From: Acidobacteriota bacterium
Lineage (GTDB): Bacteria > Acidobacteriota > Terriglobia > Acidiferrales > UBA7541
Direction: 5' to 3'
NCBI GenBank assembly: GCA_003224525.1
Contig: QHZB01000217.1
Coordinates: forward strand, 1-46,157
DNA: 46,157 nt
The notes under the pieces are model-generated. The model saw only the letters and a program-made list of their open reading frames with translations. It searched no databases and had not been told where the DNA came from. This document shows positions 34,633-42,601 of this stretch, in pieces. The translations under genes were made by a program, and so were the position numbers. Position 1 is the first letter of the stretch, and each line of letters starts with the position of its first letter.

Positions 34633-35433
34633 TCAGCCGCAGTTCGCCGTGCAGCCCTTTGGCGGCAGTATCACCCTGGTACCCCCTCCACGCGTCAACC
34701 CAACACCCAAACCAACTCCGACGGCTCCCGCGACGATTCCGACCGTCCCCCAAACACCGAGGTGCGCCCCTGCCCCTGTCACTCCCGACAGGGCTCCTGG
34801 ATCCGTATCCTTGCTGGAAGTCACCAGCAGATCCAGCGTCGCCTGCTGCGGCGGCAGCGGCCCGGAGTTGTCTCCGCTGCGCACGCTGGTCATCTGCCCG
34901 GCCTTGACGAGCACGCAAACTCCGGCTAGGTTGCAGACTTTCACCAGTCCTTCGAACGCGATCACATTCATCGTGCCGTTCGCATATTCCACAAAAAAAT
35001 CGGTTCCCACCACGCCTGCCACCCCTGCCGGTGTACGCACCTCGAATTTCCCGTCCGGTTTGGCGATCTTTTGCGCCTGTGTCCGGAGCTTCCCGTAGGT
35101 CAGCTCCAGCTCGGTCTGTTGCGCTCCCGCGTCATGCTTGACCACCTTCATGGACGATTCTGAACCCACATTCAGCACCGAACCGTCGTCCAGCGCGATG
35201 CGCGCGCGCGCATTCGCCTGGGTATTCACCAGGTCTTGCCAATCGACGGCGGTCTTCGCCGAAGCGGTGATGGTCTTCCCGCTGCGAGCTATGTTCACGG
35301 CCGGAATCACGCGGGAGACTTCACCGGCTCGCTGTCCCCCCGCCTGGGGCGCGGCCCAAACGTCTGCCGGGATCGCGATGAGGAACGACAGCAATAGGGC
35401 CAGCCCGAAGGCATACGGGGACTTCGTCTTCAT
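34633..35433 (-). CDS. Exported FecR-domain protein
   Basis: ATG at 35433 has AGGAGAG upstream. The 266-residue protein has a signal peptide (YAFGLALLLSFLIAIPADVWA). It carries a FecR domain (about 60-180) with ARIALDDGSVLNVGSESSMK, ELTYGKLRTQ, and FEVRTPAGVAGVVGTDFFVE. A proline/glycine-rich region and a hydrophobic Gly/Val segment (about 225-250) follow. Unlike true FecR it has no anti-sigma N-terminus, and no sigma factor gene is near, so this is the stand-alone envelope type seen in many environmental bacteria. It has an unusually long leader on its 5' side. Confidence 0.82.
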   Translation of the reverse strand: MKTKSPYAFGLALLLSFLIAIPADVWAAPQAGGQRAGEVSRVIPAVNIARSGKTITASAKTAVDWQDLVNTQANARARIALDDGSVLNVGSESSMKVVKHDAGAQQTELELTYGKLRTQAQKIAKPDGKFEVRTPAGVAGVVGTDFFVEYANGTMNVIAFEGLVKVCNLAGVCVLVKAGQMTSVRSGDNSGPLPPQQATLDLLVTSSKDTDPGALSGVTGAGAHLGVWGTVGIVAGAVGVGLGVGLTRGGGTRVILPPKGCTANCG

Positions 35434-35695
35434 CGAGGACTCTCCTGGTGTTACCCGTCCTAGCCGTAAAGCTCCGGCGTTCAGGCCGGGGATATAAGGC
35501 TACTTTGTTTTTTCTTCGGTTCGTTCTATTATCCTCGCGCCCAAAGACCTATGGGCGGATAGCCCAAAAGTTAAGCCTCTTCGTTGTCCTCGCCTGAAGT
35601 AAAGCGCTGTGCGAGGAACCCACCGAAGAGACCGGACCAACATCCGGCTCCGTAGGAATCCTCTCCCTTTACGGAGAGGAGGATGTCAAAGCCTG
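35434..35695 (-). ncRNA. Long structured leader or independent small RNA upstream of the FecR-domain gene
   Basis: This stretch of about 260 bp has no coding frame but several hairpins on the minus strand. CCTCTCC (from 35679) pairs with GGAGAGG (to 35660). CCGGA (35647) pairs with TCCGG (to 35632). A long arm pairs CTCTTCG (35630-35624) with CGAAGAG (35583-35577) and CCTCGC (35616-35611) with GCGAGG (35593-35588) around symmetrical internal loops. TAGCC (35502) pairs with GGCTA (to 35461) around an inner CCGGC/GCCGG stem. GCCC at 35553-35556 can pair either with GGGC at 35562-35565 or with GGGC near 35541, so two folds compete. It could be an untranslated leader with switch function, or a 6S-like RNA; I could not match it to a known class. 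Confidence 0.5.
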
Positions 35696-35700
35696 TATCT

Positions 35701-35733
35701 ATTGTAGTTACTGGAGAGCCGCGGACCTGTCAA
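35701..35733 (-). promoter_or_regulatory. Sigma-70-type promoter for the FecR-gene leader
   Basis: On the minus strand TTGACA (35733-35728) is followed after 17 bp by TAACTA (35710-35705), with an overlapping TACAAT (35706-35701). It lies just after the stop of the phosphatase gene and directs transcription into the structured leader. Confidence 0.6.
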
Positions 35734-35762
35734 CGCCAAATGGGGAGCGGTTTGCCCACTCT

Positions 35763-36569
35763 CTACATGGTCTTGTGAGCACACGCACCGGCATCGCTCA
35801 ACTGCAAAGATGTAAAGAGTGCCGCAGCCATATCGTCTTGCTGTTCCCGCGGGCGGGAAAAATTCTCGACCGCAGCGAAGACCCGTCCTAGCAACTGGGT
35901 AGGCAAGGCGAACTGCTGGGCGTCGCAAGTCTCTTGCAGCCGTTCGATTCCGAATTGTTCTTCCTTGCGGCCAAATGCATCCGAGATGCCATCCGTCGAG
36001 AAGAGCGCCGAATCACCTGCCAGCAATCGCAGGGTCAGCGTCTGGTAGTTCGCCGCGGCGAATAAGCCGGGGGGGATCCCGCAGAGCTTCAGGCTGCGGC
36101 AGCCGCTGGCGGAGAGATGAAAGGGCCCGGGCATGCCCGCGCTGGCAATTTGCAGTTCGGGGCTGTGCGCGTTGAAAACCGCATCCTGGATGGCCGTGTA
36201 CCGCCGGGGCATGCCGCGAATCATCAGCCGCCGGTTCAAAGTCGCAAGCACATCGTGCGGCGAGGTGCCCGTCTGGTGTACGCCGCGCCATGTTCCCACC
36301 GCCAGTGCCGCATACAGCGCCGCTGGTAGTCCTCTCCCTGAAACAGCGCCCAGGTGGAGCCCGACGCTCCCGTCGGTCAGCTCGAAATAATCCGGAAAAT
36401 CGCCGCCCACCGAGGCCACCGGCTGAAATTCGTGCGAGATCATCACCGCGCCGGCGCGCAGCGATTTCGCTGGCAGTATCACGCTATGGATCGCGCGAGC
36501 TTCTTCGAGCTCCTCTTCCCTCAGTTTTTCGAGGGCATGCAGTTCGAACGGCGACGCAGTCATGTTCAT
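35763..36569 (-). CDS. SpoIIE/RsbU-type PP2C serine phosphatase with an altered metal site
   Basis: The 268-residue protein has an N-terminal helix (about 8-28) of the type that links RsbU-like phosphatases to sensor domains, here without any sensor. The PP2C core shows SVGGDFPDYFELTDGSVGLH (Asp57, Asp60), AVSGRGLPAALYAALA, SALFSTDGISDAFG, and PREQQDDMAAALF. In normal members the block reads GDVSGKG; here it is GAVSGRG, so one metal ligand (position 75) is Ala. Family role: dephosphorylating anti-sigma antagonists in partner-switching cascades. Activity may be reduced. Confidence 0.85.
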   Translation of the reverse strand: MNMTASPFELHALEKLREEELEEARAIHSVILPAKSLRAGAVMISHEFQPVASVGGDFPDYFELTDGSVGLHLGAVSGRGLPAALYAALAVGTWRGVHQTGTSPHDVLATLNRRLMIRGMPRRYTAIQDAVFNAHSPELQIASAGMPGPFHLSASGCRSLKLCGIPPGLFAAANYQTLTLRLLAGDSALFSTDGISDAFGRKEEQFGIERLQETCDAQQFALPTQLLGRVFAAVENFSRPREQQDDMAAALFTSLQLSDAGACAHKTM

Positions 36570-36735
36570 TCGTCTGTGCGAAGGGGGAGCGTTACACCGG
36601 AGAGGGAAATTCGGCGGTAGGCAGAAGTCTAGCAGAGCGTGCGATTCAGGACGAAAAATGGGTGAAGTTGTTTCCTAACGCACCTCGTCGTGCGTTCCGC
36701 TTGCCGCGCACGGCGAGCAGGCCCACAATTCTTCC

Positions 36736-37125
36736 ATGCGCTCTCTTGTCGGCGTCTTGGTAGGTGCCGCCCTTCTCTTTGTCGTATATCACTTCTATTT
36801 GAAGAGAATGCCGGTCACCGATGAAGGTACGGCTCCGACGCAGGCCATCAGCCTGACGGGCATTCGAAGCGACCTCCTGCAGATCGCCCAGGCGGAACGC
36901 GGCTACATCGCCACGAATGGCCATTGCGCTTCTCTCGACGAACTCATCTCCTCCAATTCTCTTTCCATGACCCGCGCCGAGCGCGACGGTTATTCCTACA
37001 CGCTCGAGTGTTTGGGCGGTGAATTCACCGCCACGGCACGGCATCTGCCAGCGCCGGCGGGCTCCCCCATTCGCTATCCCAATCTCGCCATCGACGCCAC
37101 CATGAATGTCCACGAAATCGAGTGA
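36736..37125 (+). CDS. Small membrane-anchored pilin-like hypothetical protein
   Basis: The 129-residue protein has one N-terminal membrane segment (LVGVLVGAALLFVVYHFYL) and then SLTGIRSDLLQIAQAERGYI, HCASLDELISSNSLSMTRAE and RDGYSYTLECLGGEFTATAR. This resembles the globular part of type IV pilin/pseudopilin-like proteins common in Acidobacteriota, but a prepilin peptidase site (GFTLxE) is missing. I do not assign a function. It stands divergent from the phosphatase gene. Confidence 0.65.
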   Translation: MRSLVGVLVGAALLFVVYHFYLKRMPVTDEGTAPTQAISLTGIRSDLLQIAQAERGYIATNGHCASLDELISSNSLSMTRAERDGYSYTLECLGGEFTATARHLPAPAGSPIRYPNLAIDATMNVHEIE

Positions 37126-37171
37126 CACTTCGTCAGGGCACACGACCTCACGCTCCGGTGTCTAAAGTATC

Positions 37172-38413
37172 GTGGGTCGAATTCGCTCATTGCGACGGGC
37201 CCTCCTCGCCCTATTCCTGAGTCTTTGTGTGCTGCTCTGTCTAGCGTTGGTTGTTAGCCGAGTTGAACAACATCTCTATCGCCGCCGTGCCGAACTCCTG
37301 TTAGCTGAAATTCAATCACTCGAATTGCGCAAGACACCATGGCATGAGGCGCAGTCTCAATTCCGGCGGTGGGGCCGCGATAGCAAATCGGACGACCAGT
37401 GCAATGAACACAAGTGCTCTCTGAAAATAACCCTAGATGAACAGGTGCTCGGCTATCTCTTCAAGAGAAACGTTTTCGTTCGCTTGGACGATTATTTTCG
37501 TTGGCGGTTGAAGTTGTCCTATGACATCGGGCCATTTGTTCCTCTAGAGTTGGTCTTGCTTCGAGCCTATATGCGCGTTGGGGGCCGGCCAGCAAGAATT
37601 GTCGCCAATGTCGGTATGCGTGATGGAATTGTATGGAGCAAAGGTTTTTCAGTATTCATCGAGACTTACGCGCACGATATCCCCGTTTTTTTTGGAGGCA
37701 CGTTGGGCAGTTATACGTTGATAGCGGAGACGCGTAGCGTTCCACGATTTGATTTCTACGGATCCAAGTGGATCAGCGCGCAGTTGAGGCTTCACCCGGA
37801 CTACATGATGGGCCACCCCGGAGGGTGCGAAATTTGCGTGGAGGGATGGGCAAAGTTTACGCCGTACGCTGACTCTTTGGTTGTCCACCGCCTAATGCAA
37901 TTGGATCTTTCCTGCCTGACCCGATGGCATCCCTGTCTCAATCAAAGCGACATCATGCCTGCCGCATGGACACAGTATCTGGCGGAAAGTCCTCGCGTGG
38001 ACGAGCTACGGGACCAGCTTGCGTGTACGCCGTCAATCATCGAAATGCTCGGCCGAGATAGTGCCAACATGGTGACGGCCGAGATCCTTGGGTATCACGA
38101 AAGCATGGATGAATGGGGTTCCCAACATGTTGGTACCAGAATACGCGTGCTGGAGCGGCTCAAAGGTGCTGCCGATTGGAAGGTTGGTGAAACTCGTGAA
38201 GTTTCCGATCTTTCGGGGATCGGAGGTGACAGCACAAGGCTTCCGCCGGGAACGCAATTAGTCTTTTTTGGCGGTTGGGGTCCGCTGAGCATAAGTGGAA
38301 TGCGAATCGATCCCGGCTACGCTTGCCCCGTTCTCCCAGCTAACGAAACGAACCTGCGCCTTGTCCGCAGCGGAATCGCTCAGGACTACACGGCAAATGA
38401 CCAAGCAGAGTAG
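37172..38413 (+). CDS. Hypothetical membrane-anchored protein
   Basis: The frame starts at GTG 37172 and encodes 413 residues with one N-terminal membrane segment (ALLALFLSLCVLLCLALVVS). The C-terminal 140 residues (AEILGYHESMDEWGSQHVGT, then RIRVLERLKGAADWKVGETR, DLSGIGGDSTRLPPGTQLVF, and YACPVLPANETNLRLVRSGI) look like a small extracellular beta domain with paired Cys. I do not recognise a family. Codon use and base composition are less GC-rich than the neighbours (many TTG, TAT and GTT), a possible sign of foreign origin. Confidence 0.7.
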   Translation: MGRIRSLRRALLALFLSLCVLLCLALVVSRVEQHLYRRRAELLLAEIQSLELRKTPWHEAQSQFRRWGRDSKSDDQCNEHKCSLKITLDEQVLGYLFKRNVFVRLDDYFRWRLKLSYDIGPFVPLELVLLRAYMRVGGRPARIVANVGMRDGIVWSKGFSVFIETYAHDIPVFFGGTLGSYTLIAETRSVPRFDFYGSKWISAQLRLHPDYMMGHPGGCEICVEGWAKFTPYADSLVVHRLMQLDLSCLTRWHPCLNQSDIMPAAWTQYLAESPRVDELRDQLACTPSIIEMLGRDSANMVTAEILGYHESMDEWGSQHVGTRIRVLERLKGAADWKVGETREVSDLSGIGGDSTRLPPGTQLVFFGGWGPLSISGMRIDPGYACPVLPANETNLRLVRSGIAQDYTANDQAE

Positions 38414-38556
38414 ACGCACGGCGCTTCTCGGGAAGCGACCAGTTACCGTTCCTAAATTCCGGGAACTTTTCTCGTTGGCGCCACGTACTTCCTATTGAAA
38501 GCGGTTCCCTCAATAAAACGCGCCTCACCGGCGCCTCAAAGAAAGAAGAGCACACC

Positions 38557-38913
38557 ATGGGCGGAGAATTGATTGGATTGGTAGCCGTGATTCTGGGGAT
38601 GGGAGTCCCTCTCGGCGCGCTGTATACCTATTACCGGGTGCGCAAGCTGCGCGGCGAAGAGCGGCTGGCGGCGATTGCCCGCGGAGTCGACATTCCGATG
38701 GAGCCTGAATTGAACCAGGCGGCGCGTTCCCGCCGTGCAGGCATCCTGCTGGTCAGCGGCGCGCTCGGCTACATCGCGACTTTTGGATTGATTGCCAGCA
38801 TCCAGGCGGATCGTGACATTTGGACGGCTGCCGCGCTCGGCATCATTCCTCTCGCGATTGGTATCGGGTATTTTCTCGATTGGTCGTTCATCCGCCGCGA
38901 CGCCCGCGCCTGA
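38557..38913 (+). CDS. DUF6249-type small membrane protein
   Basis: The 118-residue protein has an N-terminal membrane segment (ELIGLVAVILGMGVPLGALY), a basic loop (YYRVRKLRGEERLAAIARGV), then two more membrane segments (about 60-105). The loop-plus-helices layout is that of the DUF6249 family, frequent in Acidobacteriota and often near RNA polymerase ECF sigma genes. No function is known. It stands alone, with 80 bp before the convergent minus-strand gene. Confidence 0.7.
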   Translation: MGGELIGLVAVILGMGVPLGALYTYYRVRKLRGEERLAAIARGVDIPMEPELNQAARSRRAGILLVSGALGYIATFGLIASIQADRDIWTAAALGIIPLAIGIGYFLDWSFIRRDARA

Positions 38914-38992
38914 GAACGCAGAGATTCAGCCGGCGTTCAGAAGAAAAACGCGAATCGGTCCTTACGATTCCCGCGAAGGGCCGGCCCGCATT

Positions 38993-39523
38993 TCATTTGA
39001 TTTCGAGCGGTGTAAACGTGTCTCCCTTCTTCACTGCCAGCCGGATCGGCCGCGGCGGGCCTTTTGCCGGAACCGTGACCTCGACCCACAATTCTTCGCC
39101 CGGCTGAGGCCGCGATGGATCGATAGGGTGTTCCGGCAAAAAGTACGACACCGGCTCGTTGAGGACTGCAGGCACATCTCCGGTGCGCGCCCTCCATCGC
39201 GTAACGCGCAGTCCTGTCGGCGTGGGAGCGGGACTTGCTACCAGGCGACCGTTCTCGGCGTGCAAATATATATCCCGCATCTCGCCCCAGAAATTGCCCA
39301 GGTTGCCTTTTGGCAGTTCCGAACCGGCGTAGACTCGATCCGCGTCGACGCGCAATCGCACGCTCAAATACCGGCCGCGAATCGGTAGATCGGGATCATA
39401 GGCCACCGTCTGCGCCCAAACGCGCGGAAACCGGGCGCGATCGATTGCATATTTCGCTGCCAGGCTTGCGACAATTGCCAACTGCAGCACCGCCAGGATG
39501 ATCCCCTTCCGAGACGGACTCAT
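38993..39523 (-). CDS. GDYXXLXY-domain membrane-anchored protein
   Basis: ATG at 39523 overlaps the stop of the DUF2157 gene (ATGA), marking coupled translation. The 176-residue protein has a short N-terminal membrane segment (ILAVLQLAIVASLAAKYAID) and an outer domain with DLPIRGRYLSVRLRV, the place where the family has RGDYxxLxY, so the Asp is replaced here. Partner of DUF2157 proteins in many genomes, with unknown role. Confidence 0.75.
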   Translation of the reverse strand: MSPSRKGIILAVLQLAIVASLAAKYAIDRARFPRVWAQTVAYDPDLPIRGRYLSVRLRVDADRVYAGSELPKGNLGNFWGEMRDIYLHAENGRLVASPAPTPTGLRVTRWRARTGDVPAVLNEPVSYFLPEHPIDPSRPQPGEELWVEVTVPAKGPPRPIRLAVKKGDTFTPLEIK

Positions 39524-40689
39524 TGCGTTCCTCCCGCGACTCGCGCGACCAGTTGCCGGCGCGTTCGCTCCAGTGCCCATCCACCGAACAAGAACAATAC
39601 TCCCAGCCCGATCAGGCTCGCCGAGCGGCCCAGCTTATCCATGACGTCCGAGAAATAGAAAATGATCACCGTTAGCGCGAAGCCCGCGACTCCCAGATTG
39701 ATGCGCTCGCGCCGTCGCTCCAGCAATCCCCAGCCCACCATTCCCAGCGCTCCAACCCCGGCCCAAAAATAGGGGCCGAGTGAATTCCAAGCAAAGACGG
39801 AGATGCCTCCGCCGGTGTTCCCATGCGCAGGGCGGAATGTTCCGATCACGAGGACCCACACGGTCACCACTGCGTTTGTCCACCCCGCACTCTTGCGCAG
39901 TACAAATCCCAGCGCCAACGGCGCACAGATCGCGATGGCCCAACCTGTGAGGTGCAGCAGAGGCGAAATACCCGCCCGATTCTGCCAGCCCCACCCCCAG
40001 GTTTCGCGCTCTTCGACGAACGCGACTACGCTGAGGGGCAACACGGCGAGTCCGCCAACCCAGGCCAACGCCCGCCGCGCCGGAGAATCTTCTCCGCTCG
40101 TTCTCGCGCTTAAATAGGTAATCGCGATTAGCAGCAGCCCTTCGGCGAGCAACCGGTTGCTGACGGCAAAACCCTGGGTACGTACTTCCCACTCTCCGGC
40201 AAGCCACGCGGGGACAAGCAGTGCCATCAGCGCTGCCTGCGTCCAATGCCGCAAGAGAAGCCAGCCAGCAAGCGCGCCGATGGCCCACATCAGAATCCCG
40301 CTCGGCCAGTGTTCCTGCAGATTGAAGATTTGTGCCGTGAGAAAAATTCCCGCGCCAACGCAAACCGTTCCGATGGCGTAGAACGTCGTCGACAGCGCAG
40401 GAAACCGTTCCTCTGTCAGAGCCCCGGCGATAGGAAAAATTGCCACGAGGAAAAGGACCAGCGTGAAACGCCAGGCAGGCGAGAGCTCGTCCCAATGCGC
40501 GGCGACAAACAGCAAGACGCCGGCGCAGAGCAGCACTCCGCCCAGAGCGACCGCCAGCAGGACTGGCCAGCGCAGGCGTTCGCTCGATCCTTGCGATTCT
40601 TCAAACGTTCGAATGCGCGCGGCCGTGCTTGCATCCACAACTCTGGCGGAAATCCAGCGCTCGAGCTGTTTGTCCAGGGGATTAGCCAC
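39520..40689 (-). CDS. DUF2157-type polytopic membrane protein
   Basis: GTG at 40689 follows GAGGAGG, which fixes the start (the ATG at 40743 lacks a site). The 389-residue protein has a soluble N-terminus (PLDKQLERWISARVVDASTA) and about ten or more membrane segments (LRWPVLLAVALGGVLLCAGV, FTLVLFLVAIFPIAGALTEE and others). Its layout is that of DUF2157. No function is known. It forms a two-gene unit with the GDYXXLXY protein. Confidence 0.8.
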   Translation of the reverse strand: MANPLDKQLERWISARVVDASTAARIRTFEESQGSSERLRWPVLLAVALGGVLLCAGVLLFVAAHWDELSPAWRFTLVLFLVAIFPIAGALTEERFPALSTTFYAIGTVCVGAGIFLTAQIFNLQEHWPSGILMWAIGALAGWLLLRHWTQAALMALLVPAWLAGEWEVRTQGFAVSNRLLAEGLLLIAITYLSARTSGEDSPARRALAWVGGLAVLPLSVVAFVEERETWGWGWQNRAGISPLLHLTGWAIAICAPLALGFVLRKSAGWTNAVVTVWVLVIGTFRPAHGNTGGGISVFAWNSLGPYFWAGVGALGMVGWGLLERRRERINLGVAGFALTVIIFYFSDVMDKLGRSASLIGLGVLFLFGGWALERTRRQLVARVAGGTQ

Positions 40690-40778
40690 GTGAAATCCTC
40701 CTCTTTGCGAATATTGCTTACGCGCGTACAGCGAGCCTGACATGTGCCTTTAGCGCGAGCCTCGCCGCGCTTACGCGT

Positions 40779-40976
40779 TCACGGCGTGCGCTTCTGGTCC
40801 ACCACCAGCACGCCGGCTTCGGCGTAATTCGTCGATGGAACATCGTGAAAAGACACGTGAATATTCTCGCGTTTGGCCCTGCCATCTTCGATCAGCACGG
40901 CCGTGACGCGTTCCGCGATTTTCCGTTTTTGCTCCGGCGTCCGGCCCTCCACCCAGGTAATTTGCACGTGCGGCAT
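40779..40976 (-). CDS. 4-oxalocrotonate tautomerase family protein
   Basis: AAGGAGG precedes the ATG at 40976; this places Pro as residue 2, which becomes the N-terminal catalytic Pro after Met removal (MPHVQITWVEGRT). The 65-residue protein keeps EQKRKIAERVTAVLIEDGRA and HVSFHDVPSTNYAEAGVLV, a DmpI-like subgroup. It would tautomerise 2-hydroxymuconate-like enols, but such small proteins serve several substrates. Confidence 0.88.
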   Translation of the reverse strand: MPHVQITWVEGRTPEQKRKIAERVTAVLIEDGRAKRENIHVSFHDVPSTNYAEAGVLVVDQKRTP

Positions 40977-41094
40977 GTTCACTCCTCCTTAGAACGAGCA
41001 ACTCCCGAACTCTTGCATGCAAAACGCAGGCATTCTATCCGCCGCCGCGGTTCCCGCAAAGCCTGCCGCGTCCCTGTGCTAGAATTACTTACCC

Positions 41095-41871
41095 ATGCAT
41101 CCGGCGATTCCTCACCTTATTGAGCTGCAACGCGTTGACCACCAGATCGCCGTTTTGCTCGCGGAACTGGACGGATTTCCGAAACGTATGCGCGAAGCGG
41201 AAACCAAACTCGGCAGCGCGCGCGCCGAGGTCGCCTCCGCCAAAGAGGCCCACGCCCAAGCCGTGGCGGAACGCAAGAAGTTCGAATTCGACGGGCAGCA
41301 GTGGAAAGACCGCGCGCGCAAATACCGCGATCAAAGCGGAGCCGTGAAAACCAACGAAGCCTACAAAGCATTGCAGCACGAAATCGCCAATGCCGAAGCC
41401 GAAGTGGCCAAGGCCGATGACCGCCAGCTCGAAGTGATGATGGGCGCGGAAGAAGTCGAACGCCGGGTAAAAATCGCGGAGTCCAGACTGAAGGAAGCCG
41501 AGCAGGCCGTCGCAGCGGAACGAAAAGAAATTCAGCTGCAAGGTGCGGAGAAGAAAAAACAACTGGAAGCCGCCACCGCCGAGCGCGAACGGATCATCGC
41601 TCCGGTGCCGGAAGATTTGCGCGAGCTTTACGCGCGCATCGCCAAGCGCCACAACGGCACCGCCATGGCCGAGGCCCGCGACGGGCAGTGCCGTGGTTGC
41701 GGCATGCGCGTCCTGCCGCATATCCTCCAGGAACTGCGCACGGAAAACAACGAGGAGGTTTACCGCTGCGAAAGCTGCGGCCTCATCCTCTACACCCTGG
41801 AACCAATTCCTATCGCGAGTCCTGCAGTTGGTTCCACCGGCACATCCTCCACGGCTTCGACAAATTCCTGA
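41095..41871 (+). CDS. Coiled-coil zinc-ribbon protein (C4-type, DUF164/CT398-like)
   Basis: The 258-residue protein is mainly a long coiled coil (about 10-180, rich in Ala, Glu, Lys) and ends in a zinc ribbon with CRGCGMRVLPHILQEL and YRCESCGLILYTLEP (two CxxC pairs). Family members are widespread, thought to bind nucleic acid or act as scaffold; no defined role. The stop overlaps the start of the RNase H-like gene (TGATG), which suggests the two act together. Confidence 0.88.
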   Translation: MHPAIPHLIELQRVDHQIAVLLAELDGFPKRMREAETKLGSARAEVASAKEAHAQAVAERKKFEFDGQQWKDRARKYRDQSGAVKTNEAYKALQHEIANAEAEVAKADDRQLEVMMGAEEVERRVKIAESRLKEAEQAVAAERKEIQLQGAEKKKQLEAATAERERIIAPVPEDLRELYARIAKRHNGTAMAEARDGQCRGCGMRVLPHILQELRTENNEEVYRCESCGLILYTLEPIPIASPAVGSTGTSSTASTNS

Positions 41872-42566
41872 TGCCGCGCCGCCCGCCAACTCCCCGTGGA
41901 AAAGGCCTCTTTGGCGAGGCTCCCTCGGAGCCCAAGCCGGCTGCGGCGGCTTATCGCGCAAACATTGACGGCGCCTCTCGCGGCAATCCCGGGCCGGCTG
42001 CTTACGGCGTGGCCATCCGCGATGGACGCGGCGAAATCGTCGCCAAGCTGAAGAAATACATCGGCCGCATGACCAACAACGTCGCCGAATACTACGGACT
42101 GATCGCGGCGCTAGACTATGCGGAATCGCACGGCGTGCGCGCGATTCGCGTCGAGAGCGATTCCGAGCTACTGGTCAAGCAACTGCGCGGGCAGTACAAA
42201 GTGAAGAGCGAGGATCTGCGCCCGCTCTTCGAGCGCGCCCAAAAAATGTCGAAGGCCTTCGATTCCTTCCGCATCGAGCACGTCTATCGTGAGCAGAACC
42301 GCGAAGCTGACGTACTCGCCAACGAAGCGCTGGATGAAACGGAAGGAAAGACGCCCGGCGCGACAACAACAAAGAAGATCGAAGCGCCCGGCATCAAAAC
42401 CGAACCGGCCAGCCCCAAATCCGCACCACCCAGCTCCCAACCCGAACCTCGAAAAATCCAAGCGCGTTTCCGCGGCGGAGTTCTGTATCTCCTGGAAGAT
42501 GTCGAATTGCCCGACGGGATGGTCGTCGATGTCTCGATTCACCTGCGCCCCAAACCTCCAGCTTAG
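41871..42566 (+). CDS. RNase HI-like protein with C-terminal extension
   Basis: The ATG at 41871 overlaps the previous stop. The 231-residue protein has a proline-rich start, then an RNase HI-like domain (about 27-160): YRANIDGASRGNPGPAAYGV with the first Asp, MTNNVAEYYGLIAALDYAES with the Glu, VESDSELLVKQLRGQY with the second Asp, and REQNREADVLANEALDE with the last Asp. All four acidic residues are present, so it can be active on RNA:DNA hybrids. A low-complexity linker (about 162-200, PSSQPEP) leads to a small beta domain (about 200-231) of unknown role. Confidence 0.88.
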   Translation: MPRRPPTPRGKGLFGEAPSEPKPAAAAYRANIDGASRGNPGPAAYGVAIRDGRGEIVAKLKKYIGRMTNNVAEYYGLIAALDYAESHGVRAIRVESDSELLVKQLRGQYKVKSEDLRPLFERAQKMSKAFDSFRIEHVYREQNREADVLANEALDETEGKTPGATTTKKIEAPGIKTEPASPKSAPPSSQPEPRKIQARFRGGVLYLLEDVELPDGMVVDVSIHLRPKPPA

Positions 42567-42601
42567 TTCCGGCGCGCCGCATAGCTCTGCAACCTCTGGA
42601 C

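Noticed and set aside
35461-35502. Partial resemblance (GTAAAGCTCCGG on the plus strand) to the 3' half of a cyclic-di-GMP riboswitch
   Set aside because: It lies on the strand opposite to the gene, and the 5' half of the aptamer is missing.
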